Shown: piece by piece, positions 1-6,960 of the stretch
Layout of the letters: every line of letters begins with the position of its first letter
Position numbering within the stretch: position 1 is the stretch's first letter
Origin: Actinomycetota bacterium
Lineage (GTDB): Bacteria; Actinomycetota; Thermoleophilia; Gaiellales; Gaiellaceae
Direction of reading: 5' to 3'
Length of the DNA stretch: 15,645 nt
Assembly: GCA_013821525.1 (NCBI GenBank)
Contig: JACDGR010000031.1
Location: 1-15,645, forward strand
Program-made: the position numbers and the translations under genes
Notes under the pieces: generated by a model
What the model saw: only the letters and a program-made list of their open reading frames with translations
Told to the model about the DNA's origin: nothing
Databases searched by the model: none

Positions 1-153
1 GTCCCGTGGCCGCGCGTCACGTGCGCCGGCGGGCGCTGTCAGGTGAAGGAGCGTCCGCAGCCCGGGCGCTGGGCGTTGAAGGTGGTCGCCGACGACCAGG
101 CGGGCAACCGCGCAACCGTGAGCGCCGGAGTCGTACAGGTGGCAGACCGATGA
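1..153 (+). CDS. C-terminal end of an exported protein with an Ig-like/cadherin-like domain (partial)
   Basis: Reading frame 1 is open from the first base to a TGA at 151-153, giving about 50 residues that end a longer protein cut by the window edge. The stretch GRWALKVVADDQAGNRATVS has the pattern of the last beta strands of extracellular Ig-like, cadherin-like or FlgD-like domains (G-x-W/Y-x-L-x-V-x-A-x-D-x-A-G-N-x-x). Two cysteines lie just before it and could form a disulfide outside the cell. Its stop overlaps the start of the next gene by four bases (ATGA, 150-153), which suggests translational coupling. The main catalytic or binding part lies outside the window, so no function is proposed. 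Confidence 0.6.
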   Translation, partial: VPWPRVTCAGGRCQVKERPQPGRWALKVVADDQAGNRATVSAGVVQVADR

Positions 154-785
154 TCGACGCAGTCACGACCGCCCTCGTCCTCGCCCCGCATACCGACGAC
201 GGCGAGTTCGGCTGCGGCGGCACGATGGCGCGCCTCGTCGCGGCCGGCGCCGAGGTGCGGTACGTCGCGTTCTCGATCGCGACGCGGTCACTGCCAGAGG
301 GCTTCGCGCCGGACACGCTTTCACGCGAGGTGCGCGAGGCAACGACCGAGCTCGGTATTTCCGAGGAGTCGCTGACCGTGCACGACTTCGACGTGCGCAC
401 GTTTCCCGATCACCGGCAGGAGATCCTGGAGCTGCTGATCGAGATCTGGAACGACTGGGCTCCCGACTGCGTGTTCATGCCGTCCCTGCACGACGTGCAC
501 CAGGATCATCAGACGATCGCGCAGGAGGGATTGCGCGCGTTCAAGCGCACGACGATTCTTGGCTACGAGATCCCGTGGAACAACTTCGACTTCAGCTACC
601 AGGCCTACATCTCGCTGGAGGAGAAGCACGTCGAGCGTAAGGTTGCGGCGCTCGAGAAGTACGCCTCGCAGCAGCACCGCCGGTATGCGAACGCCGAGTA
701 CGTCTGGAACGTCGCGCGCACCCACGGCACCAACGTGAACCGTGCGTACGCCGAGGTGTTCCAGGTCTACCGCGTCGTCAGCTAG
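150..785 (+). CDS. PIG-L family zinc-dependent deacetylase (LmbE-like)
   Basis: A 211-residue protein of the PIG-L/LmbE/MshB family, which removes N-acetyl groups from GlcNAc-type sugars and related substrates using a zinc ion. The N-terminal signature PHTDDGEFGCGGT (residues 13-25) supplies His14 and Asp17 as likely zinc ligands and Asp16 as the likely general base, by analogy with the MshB AHPDDE motif. The second motif HQDH (117-120) provides the third zinc ligand, His120. The frame is open upstream to position 6, but ATG 150 is chosen because the PIG-L domain begins there and the upstream bases code for another protein in frame 1, joined by an ATGA overlap. No signal peptide is seen, so it is probably cytoplasmic. 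The substrate cannot be told from sequence. The distant glycan cluster (7525 onward) makes an acetylated sugar plausible, but that is inference. Confidence 0.88.
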   Translation: MIDAVTTALVLAPHTDDGEFGCGGTMARLVAAGAEVRYVAFSIATRSLPEGFAPDTLSREVREATTELGISEESLTVHDFDVRTFPDHRQEILELLIEIWNDWAPDCVFMPSLHDVHQDHQTIAQEGLRAFKRTTILGYEIPWNNFDFSYQAYISLEEKHVERKVAALEKYASQQHRRYANAEYVWNVARTHGTNVNRAYAEVFQVYRVVS

Positions 786-788
786 ACC

Positions 789-794
789 TACGCT
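789..794 (+). promoter_or_regulatory. Candidate -10 hexamer TACGCT of a leaderless promoter
   Basis: TACGCT ends seven bases before the ATG at 802. There is no Shine-Dalgarno sequence between them. That spacing would place transcription start at or next to the A of the start codon. No convincing -35 box is visible. Confidence 0.4.
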
Positions 795-801
795 GTCCCC
801 G

Positions 802-1695
802 ATGAGCTCTCGCACCGTCCGGCGGGCCCGGCTCGTGCTGGCCGCGCTCGTGATCGGCTGGTTCTTCTCGCCGCCGCAGTGGCGCTACGCGGTGCCGCTC
901 TGGCTGCCGTTCCTGGTCGCGCTGGCGCTCGAGGTGGAGTTCGGGATCGGCGGCTGGTTCCGCGCGGCCAGACAGGCTCCTCGCGACCCCGGCCGCGCGC
1001 CGCAGGCGGTCGACCTGGAGCGGTTCGGCTGGGAGGGCGAGCAGCCGGAGGAGGACGACCCCGCGTTCTGGGCCTCGCAGCCCGTGCCGAAGGTGCGGCA
1101 CTCGTGGTTGCGGCGGCTCGCAGTCTCGCTCGCTGTGATCGCGTTCGTCGGCCTCGTTGCCTGGGGCGTCAGCGTACGGCGTGGCTGGAGCAGTCTCGAC
1201 CAGCAGACCCAGGCGCACGTCGAGCGGATCATCTCCCGCCAGGCTCAGCGGATCGCGGGCCACGGCGTGCACGTGCACTGCGACACGGCCGGGCGGCACG
1301 TTGGCGCTGTCCAGGAGGCCGACGGGGTCGCCGAGGTGGGCGGGACGGAGGCATGGGTGACGCCGGGCATCTGCTTCCGCCTCTACCGGGTTGCGGTGCA
1401 TCACGACAGCAGCCTGTTCAGCCCCACCGGGCGGGCGATCGCCGTCCTCGCACACGAGTCGTGGCACCTGCACGGCGTGAGCGACGAAGGGATCGCCAAT
1501 TGCTATGCGTTCCAGTCGGGTGTTCGAATCGGCACTCGGCTAGGCCTCTCCGAGGGCCGCGCGCGAGCTCTGATGCGCGAGCAGCTTGCAGACAACGCAT
1601 CCGACTCTGCGAGCGATGCCAGCTACCTCGTGCCCGCGGGCTGTGCGAACGGCGGTCGCTACGACCTGCATCCGGGCTCAGCGCAGTTCCCCTGA
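802..1695 (+). CDS. Membrane-anchored protein with HExxH motif, putative zinc metallopeptidase-like
   Basis: A 297-residue protein. Hydrophobic segments lie at about residues 10-22, 30-45 and 104-123, followed by a soluble C-terminal domain probably outside the cytoplasm. That domain has HESWH at 218-222 and then a SDEG segment with Glu229. The HExxH-x(6)-E arrangement resembles a zinc-metallopeptidase helix, though the third ligand is not certain. Cysteines at 160, 191, 234 and 281 could form two disulfides. I do not recognise a named family. The segment from the HExxH helix to CYAFQ looks like uncharacterised proteins I associate with Thermoleophilia. ATG 802 is chosen over an upstream in-frame start at 742, which lies inside the deacetylase gene, because the candidate -10 box is placed seven bases ahead of it. 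Only 16 bases separate it from the deacetylase. Peptidase activity is inferred from the motif alone. Confidence 0.72.
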   Translation: MSSRTVRRARLVLAALVIGWFFSPPQWRYAVPLWLPFLVALALEVEFGIGGWFRAARQAPRDPGRAPQAVDLERFGWEGEQPEEDDPAFWASQPVPKVRHSWLRRLAVSLAVIAFVGLVAWGVSVRRGWSSLDQQTQAHVERIISRQAQRIAGHGVHVHCDTAGRHVGAVQEADGVAEVGGTEAWVTPGICFRLYRVAVHHDSSLFSPTGRAIAVLAHESWHLHGVSDEGIANCYAFQSGVRIGTRLGLSEGRARALMREQLADNASDSASDASYLVPAGCANGGRYDLHPGSAQFP

Positions 1696-1709
1696 CCGGA
1701 TCAGCAGTT

Positions 1710-1715
1710 TAGGCT
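1710..1715 (+). promoter_or_regulatory. Candidate -10 hexamer TAGGCT of a leaderless promoter
   Basis: TAGGCT ends six bases before the ATG at 1722, with ttcgga between and no Shine-Dalgarno sequence. The geometry is the same as at 789-794. It lies in the 26-base gap between the HExxH protein and the VOC protein. No clear -35 box is visible. Confidence 0.4.
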
Positions 1716-1721
1716 TTCGGA

Positions 1722-2546
1722 ATGAGCCGGATCGATCCCGCGACCCACATGGGCGCCGTCCACTTGACGGTCGCGGATCTCGAGCGCTCGCTCGCCTACT
1801 ACCGCACGGCAATCGGTCTCGAGGTGCTCGGAGAGAGTGCCGGCGAAGCGCGTCTCGGCACCGCGTCGACCGAGTTGCTGCACTTGACCGAGAGTCCCGG
1901 AGCGTCCCCCGCCGACGGCCATACAGGGCTCTTTCACTTCGCGCTCCTGCTCCCCGAGCGCACCGAACTTGCGCGCTGGCTCACGCACGCCGCGCAGGCA
2001 GGGGTGCAGCTGACGGGTGCGTCGGATCACTTCGTGAGCGAAGCCCTGTATCTCCGTGACCCCGATCACCATGGGATCGAGATCTACTGGGATCGCCCAC
2101 GCGAGCTCTGGGAGGGACAGGTCGCGCGGATGGGCTCGTGGCCGCTCGACCTCGACGACATCGTGGCGACGCTCGAGGGTCACGACGAGGCGACCTTCGA
2201 CAGCCTGCCTGACGGAACGACCATGGGTCACGTGCACCTTCGCGTCGCCGACGTGGAGGAGACGATTGCGTTCTACCGTGACGTGCTGGGATTCGACCTG
2301 ATGGCTCAGCTCGGGCCGCAGGCGGCGTTCCTGAGTGCGGGCGGCTACCACCACCACCTTGGTGGCAACACGTGGGAGAGCCGCGGCGCCGGGCCGGCCC
2401 CTTCTGGCTCGGCAACGCTGCAGCAGTTCACGATCGTCATTCCCGACGAGTCCGAGCGGGCCGCGGTCGCAGAGCGACTCGGGGGCGGCGAGCGTTTTCG
2501 TGATCCGTCCGACAATGCGTTCGTGCTCGCCGCCCAACCTCTCTAG
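1722..2546 (+). CDS. Two-domain VOC superfamily protein (glyoxalase / catechol-2,3-dioxygenase CatE-like)
   Basis: A 274-residue protein with two vicinal-oxygen-chelate modules. The first spans residues 10-125: His14 in GAVHLTV, FHFAL around His72, and LRDPDHHGIEIYWDRPRE with Glu120. The second spans residues 168-270: GHVHLRVADVEETIAFYRDVLGF with His172, and a YHHHLGGNTW stretch at 209-218. This architecture and the GIEIYWDRPRE segment match the YfiE/CatE group annotated as catechol-2,3-dioxygenase or glyoxalase. Such enzymes bind a divalent metal and act on small diols, thiol adducts or resistance substrates. The substrate is unknown, and the terminal DPSDNAFVL replaces the more usual DP-x-GN-x-F. 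No signal peptide is seen, so it is probably cytoplasmic. It converges on the peptidase gene, with only eight bases between the two stop codons. Confidence 0.88.
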   Translation: MSRIDPATHMGAVHLTVADLERSLAYYRTAIGLEVLGESAGEARLGTASTELLHLTESPGASPADGHTGLFHFALLLPERTELARWLTHAAQAGVQLTGASDHFVSEALYLRDPDHHGIEIYWDRPRELWEGQVARMGSWPLDLDDIVATLEGHDEATFDSLPDGTTMGHVHLRVADVEETIAFYRDVLGFDLMAQLGPQAAFLSAGGYHHHLGGNTWESRGAGPAPSGSATLQQFTIVIPDESERAAVAERLGGGERFRDPSDNAFVLAAQPL

Positions 2547-2554
2547 CCGGTTCC

Positions 2555-3418
2555 TCAGCGGTGCTTGCGCGGTCGCGTCGGGCCGGCCGAACCCCGGACC
2601 CGGGGCGTTGCTGCGACCGGCGTCGCCGTTGCGCCTGTCGAGACGCTGAAGCTCCCGCCGTCGAGGCCGACCGCGGACGGGGCGGCGGAGACGCCACCCA
2701 CAGCGGGATGCAGCGTGATCGCGGTGCTCAGCCAACCGGGGTCGACGATCGGGCCGACGTGCCCGTTCGCGGTTGCGGACGCCGCCATGAACGAGGCAGT
2801 TCCGAAGCCGGCGAGCGGGAGTGGTGTGCAGCGGGATGAAAGGCCGACGCACAGTGAGGGGGCTTCGGCGATCCACTCGGCGGATGAGAGATCGAGGTTC
2901 GAAGTCAGTGTCGCAGTGGTGGAGTACGCCGCCCCGGTCGTCGTGTTCGTGATCGCAAGCGTCACGACCTGGCCGGCAACAGAGACCTCTGCGGTCATGG
3001 CGTTCCCGGGCTGGACGGCAATGGGAACGTCGACCGATGCCGCAGGGATCAGCTCGTACCAGACGGAGTGCACCGCGGCGCCATTCAGGCAATCGGCCTC
3101 GGTGCCTATCTGCTCGAGGCCGTTTGCATTCGCACTGACGCCGCCGAGTCCGACCCAGAAGCTTGCGTAGGACACGCCGCTCGAAGCGCACGCGAGGTAC
3201 GGCTCGATCCAGGAGCCTTTGACGTCGCTGAAGAGCAACCCGCGTCCGCCAACCGCGTAGCCGGCCCAGTTTGAGCTCGTCGCCGTTGCGTATGATCGCC
3301 CGGCGTTCGGTTGCCGATCGCCCGCCTGTGCAGCGCCTGCAAAGCACAGTCCTGCCAGGCAAAGCGCGGCAAAGCACAGCCCGGCCGAGACGAGTCCCCT
3401 GATAGTGCGTGCCCTCAC
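2555..3418 (-). CDS. Secreted glutamic peptidase, G1 (eqolisin, formerly A4) family
   Basis: A 287-residue exported protein. Residues 1-32 form a signal peptide: basic VRARTIR, then a Leu/Ala/Cys-rich core, then AQA before GDRQ. The mature part has the G1 layout: SSNWAGYAV (48-56), WIEP (70-73), FWVGLGG (87-93), LEQIGTEADC (101-110), VWYELIPA (119-126) and SAEWIAEAP (179-187). Gln103 and Glu181 sit where the catalytic Gln/Glu dyad of scytalidoglutamic peptidase is found. G1 peptidases act in acidic surroundings; the family is best known from fungi but has bacterial members. Cys77/110 and Cys190/197 may be disulfides. The C-terminal 45 residues are Ala/Ser/Thr/Pro-rich and end in a basic tail (TRPRKHR). 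Start GTG 3418 is preferred over ATG 3469 because the signal peptide begins there and GGAGG precedes it. Confidence 0.82.
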   Translation of the reverse strand: MRARTIRGLVSAGLCFAALCLAGLCFAGAAQAGDRQPNAGRSYATATSSNWAGYAVGGRGLLFSDVKGSWIEPYLACASSGVSYASFWVGLGGVSANANGLEQIGTEADCLNGAAVHSVWYELIPAASVDVPIAVQPGNAMTAEVSVAGQVVTLAITNTTTGAAYSTTATLTSNLDLSSAEWIAEAPSLCVGLSSRCTPLPLAGFGTASFMAASATANGHVGPIVDPGWLSTAITLHPAVGGVSAAPSAVGLDGGSFSVSTGATATPVAATPRVRGSAGPTRPRKHR

Positions 3419-3420
3419 GA

Positions 3421-3428
3421 TCCCTCCC
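3421..3428 (-). promoter_or_regulatory. Shine-Dalgarno site of the G1 peptidase gene
   Basis: On the - strand the sequence GGGAGGGA precedes the GTG at 3418, with GGAGG four bases from the start codon. This decides the start in favour of 3418 over the upstream in-frame ATG at 3469. Confidence 0.6.
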
Positions 3429-3503
3429 GCAGTGGTGGTCACCCTGCAATCGACCTGCCTGCGGCCCACCGTGAGAAAGATCGCTCGATCGGGTTCCGTC
3501 GAC

Positions 3504-5471
3504 TTACGGCCGCCCCGCCAGCTGCGCCGGCAGCGGCTGCGCGTGCACGACGACGAGTGTCTTCGTCGGTCGCGTCAGGGCGACGTAGAGCTCTCGGAGC
3601 CCTTGCTCGTGTGCCGCGACGAGCGCGGGCTCGACCACGACGACGTGGTCGAACTCGAGGCCCTTGGCCTCGCGAGGTGTGAGCACCGGCACCCCGTCCC
3701 AGAGATCGCTGGAACGCAGATCGTCGGAGGCGAACGCGCCCGCAAGCTCGTCCGGAACGATCAGGGCTAGCAGCCCGTCCCGCTCGGCCAACCGGCTCGT
3801 CTCCTGGAGCGCCGCAGTCAGGAGCTCGTCCTCCCCGACCTGGACGAAGCTCGGCGGGTCTCCGCCTGTCCGGTAGGAGATCGGCGGCGCGAGGGCGGGA
3901 GCGATCGTCGCGAGGAGCGGGAGGGCAACGTCCATGATGTCGCGGGGCACGCGGTAGGCATGACGCAACTCCTCCACGACTGCGTCGTCGCCGCGCGGCA
4001 GATGCGGCAGCACCTCGTCCCAGCCGCGATAGACGACCGCCCCGGTCGCCTGGGCGATGTCCCCGAGCATCGTCAACGACCCCTCACGCGCGCGACGGGC
4101 GATCATGCGCAGCTGCATCGGCGTCAGATCCTGCGCCTCGTCGACGATCACGTGGCCGTAGACGTGCGGTGCGGCCTGGAGCAGGGAGCGTGCCTCGTCG
4201 AGCAGCGGCACGTCTGCCTCCGACCAGCCCTGGTCGCGCCGGAAGAGAAGCTTCTGTTCTGCGTCGTCGAGAATCCCGTCGGCCGCCTCGGCCAGCGTGG
4301 CGCGCGAGGTGAAGAGCGAGCGTACGAGCCGGTCGGGGGCGACCGTCGGCCACGCCGCCTTCAGGACACCGTCGAGATACCCGCCTGCACGGAGCGCGGC
4401 TTCCACCTCGTCGAAGTTTCGGACCGCCGCTCCCCCCAGGACCCGCCCGTAGGCACCGTAGAACTGCCGCAGGAGATCCATACGGAAGCGCCCGCGGCCG
4501 GCGGCGGTCGCACCGAGCTCCTCGCGGGCCGTCTCGAGCAGTTCACGCACCTCTCGTGCGCGCACCGAGATGAACGATCCTTCGAGGCGCAGGACGAGCT
4601 CTTGGGGCTCGGCCACGAGGCGGAGCGCTGCGGCGCGGGCGATCACGTCGACGATCCGCGTGTCGGCCTTCAGTACGGCGACCGCAGGCCTGTCGCGCAG
4701 CTCGGGCTCGATTCCGTCGACGAGCTGTGCGACCGCACGTTGCTCGACCGCGTTCTCGCCGAGTGCTGGTAGCACGTGCGAGACGTACTCCATGAACATC
4801 CTGTTCGGCCCGACGACGAGCACGCCACGGCGTGCAAGCGTCTCGCGGTGGGTGTAGAGGAGGTAGGAGGCGCGGTGCAGCCCGACCGCGGTCTTGCCGG
4901 TACCCGGCCCGCCCTGGATGACGATCGGCGGCGAAGGCGCGGCGGTGATCAGGCGGTACTGGTCTGCCTGGATCGTTGCCACGATGTCGCGCATGTGACC
5001 TTCGCGGTTGCGTTCGAGCTCTTCGAGTAGGAAGTCTCCGACCACCGCGCCGTCGAGGTTCGACCCGTCGAGCGACTCGTCTGCGATGTCGATCAACCGG
5101 CGGCCGGCGGCGCGGAAGCGGCGGCGGAGCGTGACCCCGTGAGGATCCTGCGGTGTGGCGGTATAGAAAGGTCGCGCGGCCGGCGCCTGCCAGTTGATCA
5201 CGAGCTGCAGGCGTTCCTCGTCGTGCACCCAGCGCCGGCCGATGTACAGCGGCTTCGGAAACGCCTCGAAGTCGAGGCGCCCGAAGAGCAGGCCCTGCTC
5301 CGCGTCCTCGAACGTGCGCAGCCGTTTCGTCGCCCACGCATCCATGGCGAGCTGTGCAACCTCTCCGTCCACACGGTCGACGGCGCCCGCCACCGCCTGA
5401 CGCATGCGCTCGAGGTGGTCGTACGCTCTGTCGACGTAGGTCTGCTCGGCTGCCAGCTCCGGGTGGCTCAC
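3504..5471 (-). CDS. helD: HelD/HelR-like SF1 helicase, RNA polymerase recycling factor
   Basis: A 655-residue superfamily 1 helicase. The N-terminus (EQTYVDRAYDHLERMRQAV, 9-27) is helical and resembles the start of actinobacterial HelD, whose N-terminal arm enters the RNA polymerase secondary channel. Walker A is GGPGTGKT (187-194), Walker B is VIVDEAQD (441-448), motif III is MLGDIAQA (468-475), and motif VI is ELYVALTRPTKT (627-638). The long insert between motifs I and II fits HelD better than UvrD or PcrA. HelD uses ATP to release stalled or DNA-bound RNA polymerase. The actinobacterial HelR branch also protects against rifamycins, but I saw no rifamycin-associated upstream element, so a resistance role is not claimed. 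GTG 5471 is preceded by TAGTTT six bases upstream and no Shine-Dalgarno sequence. mscL ends 19 bases upstream. Confidence 0.85.
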   Translation of the reverse strand: MSHPELAAEQTYVDRAYDHLERMRQAVAGAVDRVDGEVAQLAMDAWATKRLRTFEDAEQGLLFGRLDFEAFPKPLYIGRRWVHDEERLQLVINWQAPAARPFYTATPQDPHGVTLRRRFRAAGRRLIDIADESLDGSNLDGAVVGDFLLEELERNREGHMRDIVATIQADQYRLITAAPSPPIVIQGGPGTGKTAVGLHRASYLLYTHRETLARRGVLVVGPNRMFMEYVSHVLPALGENAVEQRAVAQLVDGIEPELRDRPAVAVLKADTRIVDVIARAAALRLVAEPQELVLRLEGSFISVRAREVRELLETAREELGATAAGRGRFRMDLLRQFYGAYGRVLGGAAVRNFDEVEAALRAGGYLDGVLKAAWPTVAPDRLVRSLFTSRATLAEAADGILDDAEQKLLFRRDQGWSEADVPLLDEARSLLQAAPHVYGHVIVDEAQDLTPMQLRMIARRAREGSLTMLGDIAQATGAVVYRGWDEVLPHLPRGDDAVVEELRHAYRVPRDIMDVALPLLATIAPALAPPISYRTGGDPPSFVQVGEDELLTAALQETSRLAERDGLLALIVPDELAGAFASDDLRSSDLWDGVPVLTPREAKGLEFDHVVVVEPALVAAHEQGLRELYVALTRPTKTLVVVHAQPLPAQLAGRP

Positions 5472-5477
5472 CTACGC

Positions 5478-5483
5478 AAACTA
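5478..5483 (-). promoter_or_regulatory. Candidate -10 hexamer TAGTTT of a leaderless promoter for the HelD-like gene
   Basis: Read on the - strand, TAGTTT is followed by six bases (GCGTAG) and then the GTG start at 5471. It sits in the 19-base gap after mscL, so the helicase gene probably has its own promoter although it lies on the same strand as mscL. No good -35 box is evident; a TTGCGG at 5505-5510 is 21 bases away, too far. Confidence 0.4.
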
Positions 5484-5490
5484 GCGACCG

Positions 5491-5913
5491 TCAGGCAGAC
5501 GCGACCGCAACGGGCTCGACCTGTGCCGCGCAGAACGCGCAGCGTCGCGCGCCGACGGGGATCTGGCTGAGGCACTCCGGGCATTCGCGCGTCGTCGACT
5601 CGACGTCAGGCTCGGTGCGGCGGCGTTCCATCAGCATGTTGACGGGCCGGATCACGAAGAAGAACAAGACCGCTGCCACGATCAGAAAGGTCACGAGCGC
5701 GTTCAGGAACGCCCCGTAGAGAAAGTGGCTGCCGTTGATCGTGAACGCGAGCGCTCCGAAGTCTGGCTTGCCACCGATCGCTGCGATCAGCGGCGTGATG
5801 ATGTCGGCGACGAACGCCGCAATCACGGCCGTGAACGCTGTACCGATCACGACTGCGACTGCCAGGTCGACGAGGCTGCCGCGCAGGATGAACTGCCGGA
5901 AGTCCTTGAGCAT
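5491..5913 (-). CDS. mscL: Large-conductance mechanosensitive channel with C-terminal zinc ribbon
   Basis: A 140-residue MscL, the inner-membrane channel that opens on membrane tension and releases solutes during hypo-osmotic shock. The N-terminal helix and TM1 read MLKDFRQFILRGSLVDLAVA and continue VVIGTAFTAVI, close to the family consensus. TM2 spans about residues 67-90 and ends in the charged MERRR segment. The usual C-terminal helical bundle is replaced after residue 105 by CPECLSQIPVGARRCAFC, with Cys111, 114, 125 and 128 as a probable four-cysteine zinc ribbon. I recall similar tails on other actinobacterial MscL proteins, so this is a variant rather than a fusion error. Start ATG 5913 is chosen over the longer in-frame start at 5967 because it matches the MscL N-terminus and has AAGGAGGA just upstream. 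It is divergent from the propeller gene, with 75 bases between starts. Confidence 0.95.
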   Translation of the reverse strand: MLKDFRQFILRGSLVDLAVAVVIGTAFTAVIAAFVADIITPLIAAIGGKPDFGALAFTINGSHFLYGAFLNALVTFLIVAAVLFFFVIRPVNMLMERRRTEPDVESTTRECPECLSQIPVGARRCAFCAAQVEPVAVASA

Positions 5914-5916
5914 CGG

Positions 5917-5924
5917 TCCTCCTT
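5917..5924 (-). promoter_or_regulatory. Shine-Dalgarno site of mscL
   Basis: On the - strand AAGGAGGA lies just before ATG 5913, with GGAGG four bases from the start. It is the strongest ribosome binding site in the window and fixes the mscL start. It contrasts with neighbouring genes that appear to be leaderless. Confidence 0.75.
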
Positions 5925-5988
5925 CTCGAAGTTCACGCGACCATCTCATATCGGGGACCCGGCGCAATTGAATTTCCGTAGAGAGAGG

Positions 5989-6903
5989 ATGAACCGGCGC
6001 GAATTCGTGACGCTCGCCACCGCTGCGCCGTTTGGGCTCCGCGGTGCGCTTCTGGGGCAGCTCGTGCGACCGCCCGCGGCACTCGTCACCTGCGACTCCG
6101 AGTCGCGCCTCGCCGTCGTCGAGCTCGGCCCTTACCGGGTGAGCGGTTCTATCCCGACGCTACCCGACCCACGGTCGATCGAGCGCGTCGGGTCGCGGGC
6201 TGTCATCTGCCATACCTCGATCGGGGAGGTGTCGGTAGTCGCCGGTCTGCGTGTCGTGCATGTGATCCACGGACTGGTGGAGCCGCGCTACGTCGCAGCG
6301 CATCCCGACGGCGTCCACGCGTTCATCACCGACTCGGGCCGGAGCGGCGTCGTGCTGGTGGACGTGGTGCGGGGCCGCGTGCTCGGTCGCGTGGGGCTCC
6401 CTGGTTGGGCACGGCATCTCGCTGCGGATCCCGGCGGGCGCCGGCTGTGGATCGGGCTCGGCTCGTCGTCGGAAGAGGTCGCGGTCGTCGAGACGCGGGA
6501 GTTGCGCCACAGCGCGACGCTCCGACCAGCTTTCGCCATGCACGACCTCGGACGCGCGCCCGACGGGCGGCTCTGGGTGACCGCAGGCGAGGCGTCCAGC
6601 ATCTCCGTCGGCGGCACCCGCCTCATCGCCGACGCGGCGCCCCAGCACGTCACCTTCGGGCCGGCCGCCGCGTATGTGACGAGCGGCGATGCGGGTCTCC
6701 TGCGCGTGCTCGGGCTCGACGGCACGGTTCGACAGACGACTCGCGTGGCCGTCGGCTCCTACAACGTCCAGTTCGGCTTCGGCCGCGTGATCACAACGTC
6801 GCTCGCCCACGGCACGCTCACCGTGCTCGACGACCGCGGCAGCTTGCAGGCACAGGTCGCGGTCGCAGATTCCTGTCACGACGCCTGTTTCTGGCAGCGC
6901 TGA
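5989..6903 (+). CDS. Tat-type exported beta-propeller protein (YVTN/YncE-like)
   Basis: A 304-residue protein beginning MNRREFVTLATAAPFGL. The RRxF pair at residues 3-6 followed by an uncharged stretch is a plausible twin-arginine signal. The rest is a series of roughly 40-residue repeats with the propeller pattern of a Gly/Asp turn followed by short strands: VDVVRGRVLGRV, ADPGGRRLWIGLG, RAPDGRLWVTAG, FGPAAAYVTSGD and TVLDDRGSLQAQV. This resembles YVTN/YncE-type propellers, which usually bind partners or cell-wall material rather than catalyse a reaction. No enzyme motif is seen. The frame is open back to 5725, but that part is antisense to mscL and has no signal sequence. ATG 5989 has GAGAGAGG directly before it, a weak and very close ribosome site. 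The function is unknown. Confidence 0.75.
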   Translation: MNRREFVTLATAAPFGLRGALLGQLVRPPAALVTCDSESRLAVVELGPYRVSGSIPTLPDPRSIERVGSRAVICHTSIGEVSVVAGLRVVHVIHGLVEPRYVAAHPDGVHAFITDSGRSGVVLVDVVRGRVLGRVGLPGWARHLAADPGGRRLWIGLGSSSEEVAVVETRELRHSATLRPAFAMHDLGRAPDGRLWVTAGEASSISVGGTRLIADAAPQHVTFGPAAAYVTSGDAGLLRVLGLDGTVRQTTRVAVGSYNVQFGFGRVITTSLAHGTLTVLDDRGSLQAQVAVADSCHDACFWQR

Positions 6904-6960
6904 AGGGTTTACCGAAGCCTTACCGCTTGGCAGGGTGGAAGTTTCGGGTGAACGGGGAAC

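Noticed and set aside
2578..2622. Inverted repeats near the VOC/peptidase junction (GGCCGGCC and CCCCGGACCCGGGG) as a bidirectional terminator.
   Set aside because: They lie in the coding sequence of the peptidase tail, have no T-runs, and such short GC palindromes are expected by chance at this base composition.
3331..3385. Short direct repeats (around CAAAGCACAG) as a regulatory repeat.
   Set aside because: They encode the repeated LCFA/LCLA pattern of the peptidase signal peptide and are explained by that low-complexity coding sequence.
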